Shown: positions 8,946 to 18,238, counted from the stretch's first letter. The stretch: 64,000 nt of DNA from CANMXU01 sp052030545 (GCF_052030545.1 NZ_JBPDIH010000001.1:248001-312000); one strand, 5' to 3'. Program-made: numbers and translations. Notes: a model not told the origin generated them from the letters alone.

Positions 8946-10487
8946 ATGCGCTTGGAAATATGTTGTCAAGATCGTGTCGGAATAGCCCAAAAAGTATTAG
9001 GCATTTTTGTTGATTATGATATTAATGTGCGCGGCATCGAGCTAAAGCAAGCTGGTGTTATTTACATTAATATCATTGACCTTGATTTTGCGCAGTTACA
9101 GCAATTTATGCCGAAGTTACGTTTATTAGAAGGCGTTACAGATGTTAAAACTGCGCCTTTTATGCCATTTGAACGCGAACGCAACGAACTGGCAACCTTA
9201 GTAAAAACCTTCCCAGACCCTTTTATGTCAATCGATGTTAAAGGCAATATTCGTTTAATTAATAATATCGCCTCAGCTGTTATGGGCATGACCTCGACAG
9301 CAATCATAGGTGAAAACATTGGTCAGTGGATCAAAGGCTTTAACTTCTCTCGTTGGTTAGAAGGGAAAGACGTGCTTGCTCAAACTCGTCGCTTAAAATT
9401 CCAAGATGAAGATTATGTTGCTGATATGATGCCTATTCATGTCGCAGAAGAAGAAGGTGCGCAAATATTAGTTGGCGCGATGATTATTTTAAAATCGGAA
9501 TTGCGTTTAGGCGAGCAAATGACCGCCTTCAAACAAGCAAGCGATAATAACTTTTCAGGCATTCATGCTAGCAGTGGTGCAATGCGTAAAGTTATTCGTG
9601 AAGCAAAACGTATGTCGCTACTCGACTCTTCGATGCTAATTATTGGTGAAACCGGCACAGGTAAAGAATTAATTGCGCGTGCTTGTCATTCAGCAAGTGA
9701 CCGTGCTGAAAATGCATTTATGACGCTCAATTGTGCGTCCTTACCTGATGACGCGGCAGAGTCGGAGTTATTTGGTAAAGGCGGCGAGCAAGTCAAACGT
9801 GGTTTGTTCGAACTGGCTGACGGCGGCACTTTATTTCTTGATGAAGTTGGCGAAATGTCGCCAAAACTGCAAACTAAACTACTACGTGTCATACAAGATG
9901 GTAGTTTTAGACGGGTAGATGACGAGCAAGAAATTAACGTCAATATTCGCATTATAAGTTCAACAAACCGCGATTTATTGAACATGGTTTCAACAGGTGA
10001 ATTTCGTGAAGACTTATATTATCGCTTAAATGTATTAGGGCTTAATGTGCCTTCTTTACGTGAACGTCGAACGGATATTATTCCATTAGCAGAATACTTT
10101 ATCGCAAAATTTGGCCAACGTATTGGTAAGTACAATATTAGTTTATCCGATGATTGTCGTGATTTTATTGAGCATTACCCTTGGCCGGGCAATGTTCGTC
10201 AGCTAGAGAATGTGTTAATTCGCGCAATTTCATTGATGGAAGGTAACGAAGTACTTACCTCACATCTGCAACTGCCAGCTTATACACGAGAACATGGCTA
10301 CCTTGAACAAGAGTTTGAAGGCACGCTTGATGCCGCCGTTAAAGGTTTTGAAGCTGACTTACTAAGAAAGCTATATCCTGCGTATCCAAGCACTCGTCAA
10401 TTAGCGAAAAAACTGGGGTTAAGCCATACCGCAATTGCGAATAAATTGCGTGAATACGATATTAATAAAAAGACCGTAAAAATTTAG
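8946..10487 (+). CDS. tyrR: Transcriptional regulator TyrR
   Basis: Aromatic-amino-acid-responsive regulator, 513 aa, with the full TyrR domain order: N-terminal ACT domain (MRLEICCQDRVGIAQKVLGI, about 1-70), PAS domain (about 80-170), AAA+ domain with Walker A GETGTGKE (about 233-240) and a C-terminal HTH (STRQLAKKLGLSHTAIANKL). The sigma-54 GAFTGA loop is absent: the region reads ELFGKGGEQVKRG. This is the known condition of TyrR, which acts on sigma-70 promoters. The gene has its own perfect TyrR box, and weaker boxes lie before phhA and fahA, so it probably controls the surrounding phenylalanine/tyrosine degradation genes. Confidence 0.94.
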   Translation: MRLEICCQDRVGIAQKVLGIFVDYDINVRGIELKQAGVIYINIIDLDFAQLQQFMPKLRLLEGVTDVKTAPFMPFERERNELATLVKTFPDPFMSIDVKGNIRLINNIASAVMGMTSTAIIGENIGQWIKGFNFSRWLEGKDVLAQTRRLKFQDEDYVADMMPIHVAEEEGAQILVGAMIILKSELRLGEQMTAFKQASDNNFSGIHASSGAMRKVIREAKRMSLLDSSMLIIGETGTGKELIARACHSASDRAENAFMTLNCASLPDDAAESELFGKGGEQVKRGLFELADGGTLFLDEVGEMSPKLQTKLLRVIQDGSFRRVDDEQEINVNIRIISSTNRDLLNMVSTGEFREDLYYRLNVLGLNVPSLRERRTDIIPLAEYFIAKFGQRIGKYNISLSDDCRDFIEHYPWPGNVRQLENVLIRAISLMEGNEVLTSHLQLPAYTREHGYLEQEFEGTLDAAVKGFEADLLRKLYPAYPSTRQLAKKLGLSHTAIANKLREYDINKKTVKI

Positions 10488-10505
10488 TTACGTATTATAA
10501 AATAA

Positions 10506-10536
10506 GCATCTAGGCTAATTTTACTGGCCTAGGTGT
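10506..10536 (+). terminator. Hairpin after tyrR
   Basis: GCATCTAGGC pairs with GCCTAGGTGT (two G-T pairs) around an 11-base loop, followed by a pyrimidine-rich stretch. It probably terminates tyrR. Confidence 0.55.
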
Positions 10537-10596
10537 TACTTCTCTTCATTATTTAACGCCTCATACTCCTTAGCTTCGACTAACTCACAATTTGCA

Positions 10597-10614
10597 TGTA
10601 AAGATAATAAAACA
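10597..10614 (+). promoter_or_regulatory. Half-strong TyrR box upstream of fahA
   Basis: TGTAAA-GATAAT-AAAACA has a perfect left half, three of six bases in the right half, and the required G/C pair 14 bases apart. It lies about 165 bases before fahA in an otherwise featureless gap of 290 bases. Confidence 0.4.
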
Positions 10615-10778
10615 CTCAGTTTTTTGCTTCTTTAAGCTGTGTTCTTCTGCAACGGATTTTATTGCCGTAAGATAAATTCAAACGACGCCAACATGCACAG
10701 CGACAATATTTTCTGTCTGGCAAAAACAGTTGGGTCAATTACACTTAATTTAATTTCACTTATCGTTAAGGTTTTTTG

Positions 10779-11765
10779 ATGAAGTTAGCAAGCTTAAAAA
10801 ATAATACGCGCGATGGCCAGTTGGTCGTAGTAAATAAGAATTTAACCAAAGCGGTAATTGTTAGTGATATCGCCAATACAATGCAACAAGCATTAGATAA
10901 CTGGGGACAAATTGCCCCTTTGCTTAAAGAAGTTTATTTTCAGCTTAACAATAATGAGATTGAAGATACCATCGACTTTAAACAAGAAGATTGTGAGTCG
11001 CCACTACCTAGAGCTTTTCAGTGGGCAGATGGCAGTGCTTATGTAAACCATGTTGAATTAGTACGTAAAGCACGTGGCGCAGAAATGCCAGAAACGTTTT
11101 GGACAGACCCGTTAATGTATCAAGGCGGCTCAGATGCGTTTATTGGTCCTCGCGATAATATTGATGTTGCCTCAACTGACTACGGTATTGATTTTGAATC
11201 AGAAGTTGCCGTAATTACGGATGATGTTCCAATGGCGGCAACAGCACAAGAGTGCCAAGATCATATTAAACTGCTGATGTTAGTGAATGACGTGTCATTA
11301 CGTAATTTGATCCCAGCCGAGCTTGCTAAAGGTTTTGGTTTCTTTGGTTCAAAACCGTCAAGTGCGTTTTCTCCTGTTGCCGTAACCCCAGACGAACTAG
11401 AAGGGCACTGGGACGGAAAAAAATTGCATTTACCGTTAACGACGCATTTAAATGGTGAGCTATTTGGTCAACCTAACTGTGGCGTTGACATGACCTTTGA
11501 TTTTCCAACTATCGTTGCACATGCAGCAAAAACTCGACCATTAACAGCCGGTTGTATCGTAGGCTCAGGTACAATTTCAAACTATGATCGCTCTGCAGGT
11601 TCTAGTTGTTTAGCGGAAAAACGTATGCTTGAAATTGTTGCTGATGGCAAGCCAACCACGCCGTTTATGCAGTTTGGTGATCAAGTGCGCATTGAAATGT
11701 TTGATAGCAATGGCGATAGTATTTTTGGCGCTATCGACCAGCAAGTGACTGAATACAAGAAGTAG
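10779..11765 (+). CDS. fahA: Fumarylacetoacetate hydrolase family protein
   Basis: Last enzyme of tyrosine degradation, hydrolysing fumarylacetoacetate to fumarate and acetoacetate, 328 aa. This is the short bacterial form with an N-terminal FAA_hydrolase_N_2-type segment (MKLASLKNNTRDGQLVVVNK) and the catalytic fold with metal-binding acidic residues (IDFESEVAVI) plus the family motif TAGCIVGSGTISN. The ATG at 10779 has TAAGG 7 bases upstream; a TTG one codon earlier is rejected. maiA follows 102 bases later. Homogentisate dioxygenase and 4-hydroxyphenylpyruvate dioxygenase, needed earlier in the pathway, are not in this window. Confidence 0.92.
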   Translation: MKLASLKNNTRDGQLVVVNKNLTKAVIVSDIANTMQQALDNWGQIAPLLKEVYFQLNNNEIEDTIDFKQEDCESPLPRAFQWADGSAYVNHVELVRKARGAEMPETFWTDPLMYQGGSDAFIGPRDNIDVASTDYGIDFESEVAVITDDVPMAATAQECQDHIKLLMLVNDVSLRNLIPAELAKGFGFFGSKPSSAFSPVAVTPDELEGHWDGKKLHLPLTTHLNGELFGQPNCGVDMTFDFPTIVAHAAKTRPLTAGCIVGSGTISNYDRSAGSSCLAEKRMLEIVADGKPTTPFMQFGDQVRIEMFDSNGDSIFGAIDQQVTEYKK

Positions 11766-11787
11766 TTAATACCTATGGGTATGTTTA

Positions 11788-11821
11788 AAAGGTGTTTTGT
11801 TTTTTAGTATGAAACACCTTT
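11788..11821 (+). terminator. Intercistronic hairpin between fahA and maiA
   Basis: AAAGGTGTTT and AAACACCTTT form a perfect 10-bp stem around a 14-base loop. No proper T run follows, so it may attenuate or stabilise mRNA rather than fully terminate. Confidence 0.5.
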
Positions 11822-11867
11822 AATTGTACTTTAGGCGATAAAAGTTAGAGATTTTATAAGGGATATT

Positions 11868-12518
11868 ATGCAACTTTATGGTTACTGGCGCTCATCAGCA
11901 GCATATCGTGTGCGCATCGCACTGTATTTAAAGCAACTTGATTTTGAATCTAAAGCGGTTCACTTAATCAAAGATGGTGGCCAACAACATCTTAATGCCT
12001 ATGGCGAGCTTAATCCAAATCACTTGGTGCCAACGCTGGTTGACGGCGAGGTAGTGCTTAACCAATCATTGGCGATTATTGATTATTTGGACGCAAAATA
12101 TCCCCAAAACGCGTTATACCCAAACTCAATGGTTGAAAAAGCCTTAGTTCAGGCATTTAGTTTTGACATAGCTTGTGAAATTCATCCGGTAAATAATTTA
12201 CGGGTGCAGCAATATTTGGGTAATCAACTTGGTCACAGTGAGCAAGAAAAGCTTAACTGGACTCAACATTGGATGCAGCTAGGTTTCAGTGCCTTAGAAG
12301 CCAAACTAAACAAAACTGCCGGGGAATTTTCTTTTAATGATAAGGTCTCAGTAGCCGATATTTGTTTAGTACCGCAAGTATATAATGCCAATCGCTTTAA
12401 CATTGATATGAGCGCTTTCCCGCTAATTACCGGTATAGTTGAACGATGTAATCAACTTGCTGCATTTCAACATGCGCTACCTGAAAATCAACCCGATGCA
12501 GTCGTTATTGCAAAATAG
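11868..12518 (+). CDS. maiA: Maleylacetoacetate isomerase (zeta-class GST)
   Basis: Glutathione-dependent cis-trans isomerase converting maleylacetoacetate to fumarylacetoacetate, the step before FahA, 216 aa. The zeta GST glutathione-binding motif is at the N-terminus (YWRSSAAYRVRIAL, SSxxxRVR type), followed by NPNHLVPTLVDGEVVLNQSLAIIDYLD, and the C-terminal all-helical GST domain has VSVADICLVPQVYNANRF. Position next to fahA and downstream of tyrR fits tyrosine catabolism. A terminator follows. Confidence 0.94.
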   Translation: MQLYGYWRSSAAYRVRIALYLKQLDFESKAVHLIKDGGQQHLNAYGELNPNHLVPTLVDGEVVLNQSLAIIDYLDAKYPQNALYPNSMVEKALVQAFSFDIACEIHPVNNLRVQQYLGNQLGHSEQEKLNWTQHWMQLGFSALEAKLNKTAGEFSFNDKVSVADICLVPQVYNANRFNIDMSAFPLITGIVERCNQLAAFQHALPENQPDAVVIAK

Positions 12519-12530
12519 CGAGAACCGCCC

Positions 12531-12566
12531 TGTTTTGGTTGTTTTTTAACCAAAACAAACATTTTT
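12531..12566 (+). terminator. Rho-independent terminator after maiA
   Basis: TGTTTTGGTT / AACCAAAACA, a perfect 10-bp stem with a T-rich 7-base loop, then a short T run. A second inverted repeat (CTTGTTGCAAC / GTTGCAATAAG, 12586-12621) follows, of unknown role. Confidence 0.7.
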
Positions 12567-12686
12567 ACATAAAAAATAGTAAATGCTTGTTGCAACTACA
12601 TAAAAAAAACGTTGCAATAAGTATTCACTTTTTACACATAGTATTTTCTCGATTATCTTCATTGTTACTATGAAAGCAGGGCAGTT

Positions 12687-13556
12687 ATGGAAAATTCAAC
12701 AAACAGTCAGAACCAAACACCATGGGCCGTTATTGTCACGATTATCGCTATTGTAGTCGCTGTCGTTGTCTGGCAATTACTCGATAAAGAGCCCGAACCT
12801 GAACCCGTTGAAATTGTCGAAGTTGTTGAAGAAGTCTTACCCGAGCCTGAAGTTATTGAACCTGAGATAATTGAAGAGCCAATTGTTATCGAAGAACCTG
12901 AGCCTGAATTAGTTGAACCAGAAGTGGTTGAAGTAAAAGAACCTTTGCCTGCGCTAAACGAAAGCGACGTTTGGGTTCAAGAAAAACTGCCTAATTTAAC
13001 CTGGCGAAAAGAATTGTTAAAGCTAGTGATTAATGAGGACATGATCCGCCGTTTTGTTGTCTTTACCGATAATTTTTCTCAAGGGTTAGTTGCTTATGAA
13101 CATAGCCCTTTTATTAATCCTGCGACCTCATTTTCGGCACAGCAATCTGAAAAAGCAGACAACAACAGCGAGCAACAATGGCTATGGGACGAAAAATCTA
13201 CCCGCCGATTTAGTTTGTACGTAGACCTATTACGTTCAATCGATACCGATACGTTAGTGCAATGGTACGTGGAAATGAAGCCGCTAATTGACGAAGCCTA
13301 CCAAGAGCTTGGCTATCCTGATGAAGAGTTTACCGATACCTTACAGTTTGCTATCACTCGTGTGCTTGATATGGACATCCCTAAAGACACGTTAGTTTTA
13401 ACGCGCCCAAGTGTTATGTATCAGTTTGCTGACCAAGATCTAGAAAACCTTGATGCAACTGATAAGTTATTATTGCGCTTAGGGCGTGAGAATTTGCTGG
13501 TGATCAAATCTATTTTATTAGAAATTAATGAAAAACTCTCGAGAGCGGTTAATTAG
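12687..13556 (+). CDS. DUF3014 domain-containing membrane-anchored protein
   Basis: Protein of 289 aa with a single N-terminal membrane helix (about residues 13-30, PWAVIVTIIAIVVAVVVWQL), an unusually acidic and proline-rich spacer of about 60 residues built from Glu-Pro and Glu-Val repeats, and a C-terminal DUF3014 domain starting at DVWVQEKLPNLTWRKELLKL and containing RRFVVFTDNFSQG. The topology suggests a periplasmic domain held away from the inner membrane. Its function is unknown. Its stop overlaps the GTG start of the next gene by one base, so the two form an operon. Confidence 0.8.
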   Translation: MENSTNSQNQTPWAVIVTIIAIVVAVVVWQLLDKEPEPEPVEIVEVVEEVLPEPEVIEPEIIEEPIVIEEPEPELVEPEVVEVKEPLPALNESDVWVQEKLPNLTWRKELLKLVINEDMIRRFVVFTDNFSQGLVAYEHSPFINPATSFSAQQSEKADNNSEQQWLWDEKSTRRFSLYVDLLRSIDTDTLVQWYVEMKPLIDEAYQELGYPDEEFTDTLQFAITRVLDMDIPKDTLVLTRPSVMYQFADQDLENLDATDKLLLRLGRENLLVIKSILLEINEKLSRAVN

Positions 13557-14140
13557 TGGATTTACCGGTTGTTAATGATTGCATTCCTCGTCGAAATAGC
13601 CGTTTTTTACGTTGGCTTGGGCGCAGTTATCTTTCATCTCGCGGATGGAAAGTCGTTGGAACATTTCCTGAGCAAAAAAAATTTATCTTAGCTGTTGCGC
13701 CACATACCTCTAACTGGGACTTTGTTGTTGGTGTTTCAGTTATGTTTGCTTTAGATATTAAAATTAACTTTCTTGGCAAACATTCAATTTTTGTTGGTCC
13801 GTTTAAATACCTGCTCAATAATATTGGCGGCATTCCTGTTTATCGCGATAAAAACTATGGTGTTGTTGAGCAATTGGTTAATCGGTGTCAGCAAAGTGAA
13901 CATTTTGTTTTGGGTATAGCACCAGAAGGCACTCGTAGCAAAACAAGGCAATGGAAAAGTGGCTTTTTACATATTGCCCACCAAGCCAATATTCCTGTGG
14001 TACCTGTAAGTCTCGATTTCGGAAAAAAAGAGGTGACCCTGTTACCTGAACATCAAATTTCGGATGACATTGATGCTGAGTTGAACAAGGTAAAACAGTG
14101 TTTTGCCAATACTTGTGCAAAAAATCCGCAAGCAGTTTAG
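13556..14140 (+). CDS. PlsC-like 1-acyl-sn-glycerol-3-phosphate acyltransferase family protein
   Basis: Membrane-associated acyltransferase of the PlsC family, 194 aa. Block I of the family appears as HTSNWD (His50 and Asp55), block III as EGTRS around residue 122, and NIPVVPVSLDF is block IV. The catalytic His-x4-Asp is intact. It is shorter than classical PlsC and resembles the small acyltransferases of uncertain acceptor, so the substrate is not assigned. The GTG at 13556 directly overlaps the stop codon of the DUF3014 gene, which supports that start. Confidence 0.83.
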   Translation: MDLPVVNDCIPRRNSRFLRWLGRSYLSSRGWKVVGTFPEQKKFILAVAPHTSNWDFVVGVSVMFALDIKINFLGKHSIFVGPFKYLLNNIGGIPVYRDKNYGVVEQLVNRCQQSEHFVLGIAPEGTRSKTRQWKSGFLHIAHQANIPVVPVSLDFGKKEVTLLPEHQISDDIDAELNKVKQCFANTCAKNPQAV

Positions 14141-14157
14141 TTTTTCTCAACAAATGC

Positions 14158-14186
14158 TTGCAACCTATAGAATGATTCGCGATAAT
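14158..14186 (+). promoter_or_regulatory. Predicted sigma-70 promoter of ffs
   Basis: TTGCAA, a 17-base spacer and GATAAT place a start near 14193, about 38 bases before the predicted mature 5' end of the SRP RNA. The leader so defined folds into a hairpin (14195-14221). Confidence 0.55.
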
Positions 14187-14230
14187 CAGCGGCGCTTATT
14201 AGTGCTGAACAGCCTGATAAGTCATTCTAT

Positions 14231-14344
14231 GGTGACCCTTTCGGTCCCTTCGCAATGATACTCTGTGAACTCGGCCAGGTCCGGAAGGAAGCAACCGCAG
14301 CAGACGACTCATGTGCCGAGGTGTGGCTGATTGGGTTGCCACCC
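14231..14344 (+). ncRNA. ffs: 4.5S signal recognition particle RNA
   Basis: SRP RNA that binds Ffh and FtsY for co-translational membrane targeting. The conserved tip is unmistakable: AGGTCCGGAAGGAAGCA (GGAA tetraloop and asymmetric loop), preceded by ACTCTGT and followed by GCAGA and GTGCCGAGGTGT, as in E. coli 4.5S RNA. The termini GGTGACCC and GGGTTGCCACC pair, giving about 114 nt. The ends are approximate. An inverted repeat (ATAGAATGA at 14167-14175, TCATTCTAT at 14222-14230) abuts the 5' end. The next gene starts about 190 bases later, and nothing else is evident in that gap. Confidence 0.95.
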
Positions 14345-14530
14345 AACTATCTTCTTTTATCAAAACATTCATCATATTTTTTAGTAACTTGGTATTTTGC
14401 TATTGCTATCTATAAAAAATCTTGTCTATCTGCTCATAATTCATTCGTTTAAATTCCCTTTTAAAACAATAAGAAACATAACTTTTAACGTTTAACCTTG
14501 TTTGTATTTAGTTAAAAATGCTTTTCTCAT

Positions 14531-16102
14531 ATGCTCAACTCTGTATTATTTAAGTATCGTAGTTTTGGATGTTGGTCGATGCTCCGCATTTTTATTATTT
14601 GTTTTTACCTCATTTTTGTTAGCTTCGCGCAAGCTAATAATAAGCCAGTGCTTACTGTAGTGAGTGAAGAATGGCTAGGGGTAACAAATGCAGATGGCAC
14701 CGGGACCTATTGGGATATCATTAAAGCGGTATATAGTGATTCTTACCAGTTAAAGTTGAAAACTATGCCATGGCCTCGCGCGATGAGTTTGGTGGAAAAA
14801 GGCAAAGCAGACATCTTAGTAGGGGTCTACGCTAACAACGGTGGCCATTTATTATTTTCTAATCAACATATAGATACTGAATACCCCGTTTATTTTTTAC
14901 ATGACAATCAAAATATTCGCGTGCGTCATGTTGATGAGCTGGCAAACAAATTAGTTGCTGGTCGCAGAGGTTGGGGCTTAGAAAAACACTTACCTAGCAG
15001 TACAAGTTTTTATGGTGTTGATGATATTCGCAATATTTCTCGCTTGATTGCCAATAAACGCATCGATGGTGCATTAACTTATAGCTATAACCTACATTTA
15101 GCTGATCCCAAATCATCATTAGCAACCGTTGAATTAATTCCTGCGATGCCTTTACATATTGCATTTAGCCCGAATGAACAAGGTCATAGACTAAAAGCTA
15201 TATTCGAACAACAAATGCCTAAATTACTAGAAAATGACTTGTTAAAACATTTTTTTGCCTCACCTGAAGATTACCATCATGCAAACTTAATTGACGCAGC
15301 AGCGACACGTAAGCAGGTTAATTGGCATGTGATCTCTAAAACGTTCAATAAAAACACGAAAAAACTTGAAGCAATGCCGTGGGAGGTTTTTACAAGTGAA
15401 TATATTGCAAGCCAAGTTAACGAATTTAAGTTTGATCTTAAAATTAATAATTATAAAGAGACTAAAAAACAGCTGCTCCAGACACCTGGTAGCTGCGCCA
15501 TTAACGTTCGAAAACCTGAGCAACTAAATAACAACATTCTTTACTCAAATGCTTTTCACGCTTTTTTAGCTCCGCGACTTTTTATTGCCAAAGACAGTTT
15601 ATTAGAAAACCAAATTTCAGCACTTTTGGCAGATGGTAAACTTAATATTATGCAATTGTTGCGTCATCATGTAACTTTGCGCCTTGCAGTTAAAGACAGT
15701 TTTGGTCTTGAAAACAACGTACGAGAATTGGTTGGCTCAGAACTGTCAAATCGAATAATAACGGTAGATAAAAAAAATTATGATCGTTTATCTAATATGC
15801 TTGTACAACAACGTATCGATGCGTTAATTGTTTTACCGGCGTTATTAGATTCAGAAAGTAATTTGCTTGGCACAGAGCCGTTGACGAGTTATGCACTTAA
15901 GCCTGCATTAGGTAAGACGCTACTAACCTATATTGCCTGCTCTAATGATGATGTTGGCCGCCAAGTAATTAAAGCCATTAATAACCTGCTAAGTGATGAA
16001 AAGCATCAAAAAGCAATATATATGCCTCGTATAAAGCAAATGGAAGCACAAACGGCTAAGGTATATGAAAAGATATTAAAGCTAACTTTATTGCCGCAAT
16101 AA
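14531..16102 (+). CDS. Periplasmic solute-binding-like protein, probably two tandem SBP_bac_3-type halves
   Basis: Exported protein, 523 aa. A signal peptide is clear (MLRIFIICFYLIFVSFAQA), but it begins at an internal ATG (14579), which may be the true start because neither ATG has a good ribosome-binding site. Residues about 38-245 resemble an extracellular solute-binding protein family 3 domain (DGTGTYWDIIKAVY, MPWPRAMSLVEKGKADILVG). The C-terminal half looks like a second, more diverged copy. No transporter genes adjoin it, so it may be an orphan binding protein or sensor. The ligand is unknown. Confidence 0.7.
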   Translation: MLNSVLFKYRSFGCWSMLRIFIICFYLIFVSFAQANNKPVLTVVSEEWLGVTNADGTGTYWDIIKAVYSDSYQLKLKTMPWPRAMSLVEKGKADILVGVYANNGGHLLFSNQHIDTEYPVYFLHDNQNIRVRHVDELANKLVAGRRGWGLEKHLPSSTSFYGVDDIRNISRLIANKRIDGALTYSYNLHLADPKSSLATVELIPAMPLHIAFSPNEQGHRLKAIFEQQMPKLLENDLLKHFFASPEDYHHANLIDAAATRKQVNWHVISKTFNKNTKKLEAMPWEVFTSEYIASQVNEFKFDLKINNYKETKKQLLQTPGSCAINVRKPEQLNNNILYSNAFHAFLAPRLFIAKDSLLENQISALLADGKLNIMQLLRHHVTLRLAVKDSFGLENNVRELVGSELSNRIITVDKKNYDRLSNMLVQQRIDALIVLPALLDSESNLLGTEPLTSYALKPALGKTLLTYIACSNDDVGRQVIKAINNLLSDEKHQKAIYMPRIKQMEAQTAKVYEKILKLTLLPQ

Positions 16103-16338
16103 TCAAGTTGAGCCCAAATATTTTAATAGTAAAATATTGAGCTGAAATGGTTCAAAGTTTCGGTAATGATTATGCTTCTCAATTCACTATTTTTCTTCAA
16201 CTGCCATTATGTTTGTTAATGAAAAGTAAAAACAAATCCTAAAATTGACTGTTTAAAAAAAATACAAACATATCTCCGCCAATATTTAAATTTCCTGCCA
16301 TACTGAAAGTGAACTGAATGTTTGTTACTGGGGGGCCT

Positions 16339-18027
16339 ATGATCAAATTGACGGTTAAAAAACGCATTCTCTTGCTAGCTATCGCACCAATAACAATTTT
16401 AATATTTATTTTAATGGTTGTAGTAAGTCAGCAATTAACTGCTTTAGGTGAAAAAGAAGTGGTTAAAATTAAAGAGTCAATGCTGAAAGAAAAAAGAGAG
16501 TCATTGAAAAATTATGTCGATATTGCCTTGTCTTCGGTTGAACCTTTGCTTAATCAAAGTGACATTTCAATAGCTGAAATGAAAGAGTTAGTTGCACATC
16601 AACTGCGAACTATTCGATTTGGTGAGCTAAAAGATGGCTATATTTTTGGTTATCAGTTTGATGGCGTCAACGTTATTATGGGACCAAAACCTCAACTGGA
16701 AGGTAAGAACCTTTATGATCTAAAAGATCCTGATGGTGTCATGGTGATTAAAGAATTAATTGACCGTGCAAAAGAAGGCGGTGGTTTTTTGGAGTACCAA
16801 TGGAACAAACCGTCTAAAAAAACGGAAGTAACCAAACTGAGTTATGCGCGAGCGATTGATAAGTTTCAATGGATGATGGGAACCGGTTTTTATATCGATG
16901 ATATAGATGATGAAATTGCCAAAACGAAAATAGAAGTTAATGAAAATATTAAACAATCGTTAATTATTATCGCCGTACTTGGTGTCATTTTAGTGATATT
17001 AATCGTATTGCTCAGTTCATACATTTCAGGGCGGATCACAAAACCATTAAGCGATACCGCTGAAGCTCTTGACGATATTAGTCAGGGGGATGGTGATTTA
17101 ACCCAACGATTGAGAGTACGTGCCGATGATGAAATTGGCAGTGTCTCTAAAGGTTTCAATTTATTTGTCGAAAAAATACATACGTCCATTTCTGAATTAA
17201 AATCTGGGGTAGAAGAGTTAACTAAGTCAACCGCTCGTATGGATAAAGTTGTTGTTAATACAAACTTAAATACCGATAAACAAAATGTAGAAACAACACA
17301 AGCTGCAACAGCTATTCATCAAATGGCTGCTTCTGCACAAGAGGTCGCTTCAAGTGCGTCTGGCGCTGCCGATGCAGCAAGAGAAGCTGATTCTGAAGCG
17401 TCAAAAGGCCAACAAATTGTTGAAGATACTATTGATTCAATTGCCAGTTTATCGACTGAAATTATTGGCGCTGCAGAAGTGATTAATCAACTAAGCAGCG
17501 ATGCTGATCAAATAGGCAGCGTCTTAAACGTGATTAAAGATATTGCCGATCAAACCAACTTATTAGCGCTAAACGCTGCCATTGAAGCAGCCCGTGCTGG
17601 TGAACTTGGTAGAGGATTTTCTGTTGTTGCCGACGAAGTTAGAACACTTGCCAATCGAACCCAACAAAGTACTGAAGAAATTCAAGAAATGATTGAGCGA
17701 CTGCAAAAAGGGGCTGGTCAAGCGGTGGTGGTTATGGAAAGCAGCCAAGAACAAGGACGTGTTACTGTTGATATGGCATCGAATGCGAGAAGCTCGCTTG
17801 AAGTGATTACTGAGTCGGTAAGTGTTATCAACGATATGAATACTCAAATTGCGACTGCTGCTGAACAGCAAACCTCGGTCGCTAATGAAATTAGCCAAAA
17901 TGTTCAACAGGTTGCCGATATTGCCGCTGAATCGTCTGAAAATGTTGCTGAACTAACGGAAACTTCAACGGAGCTGTCTGAACTTGAACATAAACTTGCG
18001 AGTATCGTTGCGCAATTTAAATTGTAG
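16339..18027 (+). CDS. Methyl-accepting chemotaxis protein with Cache sensor
   Basis: Transmembrane chemoreceptor, 562 aa. Order: TM1 (about 8-30), periplasmic single-Cache domain with the motif LKDGYIFGYQFDGVNVIMGP and FQWMMGTGFYIDDID, TM2 (about 206-228), HAMP (starting SSYISGRITKPL), and the cytoplasmic signalling domain with the hairpin tip DQTNLLALNAAIEAARAGE. The ATG at 16339 (MIKLTVKKR) is preferred because a G-rich Shine-Dalgarno-like stretch lies just upstream; an ATG at 16318 would include that stretch. No pentapeptide tether for CheR is seen at the C-terminus. No che genes adjoin. The ligand is unknown. Confidence 0.9.
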   Translation: MIKLTVKKRILLLAIAPITILIFILMVVVSQQLTALGEKEVVKIKESMLKEKRESLKNYVDIALSSVEPLLNQSDISIAEMKELVAHQLRTIRFGELKDGYIFGYQFDGVNVIMGPKPQLEGKNLYDLKDPDGVMVIKELIDRAKEGGGFLEYQWNKPSKKTEVTKLSYARAIDKFQWMMGTGFYIDDIDDEIAKTKIEVNENIKQSLIIIAVLGVILVILIVLLSSYISGRITKPLSDTAEALDDISQGDGDLTQRLRVRADDEIGSVSKGFNLFVEKIHTSISELKSGVEELTKSTARMDKVVVNTNLNTDKQNVETTQAATAIHQMAASAQEVASSASGAADAAREADSEASKGQQIVEDTIDSIASLSTEIIGAAEVINQLSSDADQIGSVLNVIKDIADQTNLLALNAAIEAARAGELGRGFSVVADEVRTLANRTQQSTEEIQEMIERLQKGAGQAVVVMESSQEQGRVTVDMASNARSSLEVITESVSVINDMNTQIATAAEQQTSVANEISQNVQQVADIAAESSENVAELTETSTELSELEHKLASIVAQFKL

Positions 18028-18054
18028 TTGCTGAACATTTTAATTTCGACGTAT

Positions 18055-18095
18055 ACGCCGCGCTAAGTAAAACTACTTAGCGTGGCGTTTTTATT
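18055..18095 (+). terminator. Strong terminator after the chemoreceptor gene
   Basis: A 15-bp stem from 18055-18069 and 18074-18088 with loop AAAC and a single T-G pair, followed by TTTTATTT. Confidence 0.9.
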
Positions 18096-18238
18096 TGATG
18101 TACTGAACTGCCTCGTTCTACATTTTTCGACATTTCAAACTAGTTAATACCAGCACTATAAGGGGGTACGAGTTACTCGCTAACTTTAGCGTTTTTATCG
18201 CAAGATTGAGCTAATTAAATGAAAATAACGAAGGCATT

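Noticed and set aside
14255..14452. Rightward 65-codon ORF
   Set aside because: It runs through the conserved 4.5S SRP RNA; its first half is the RNA sequence itself, and it has no ribosome-binding site.
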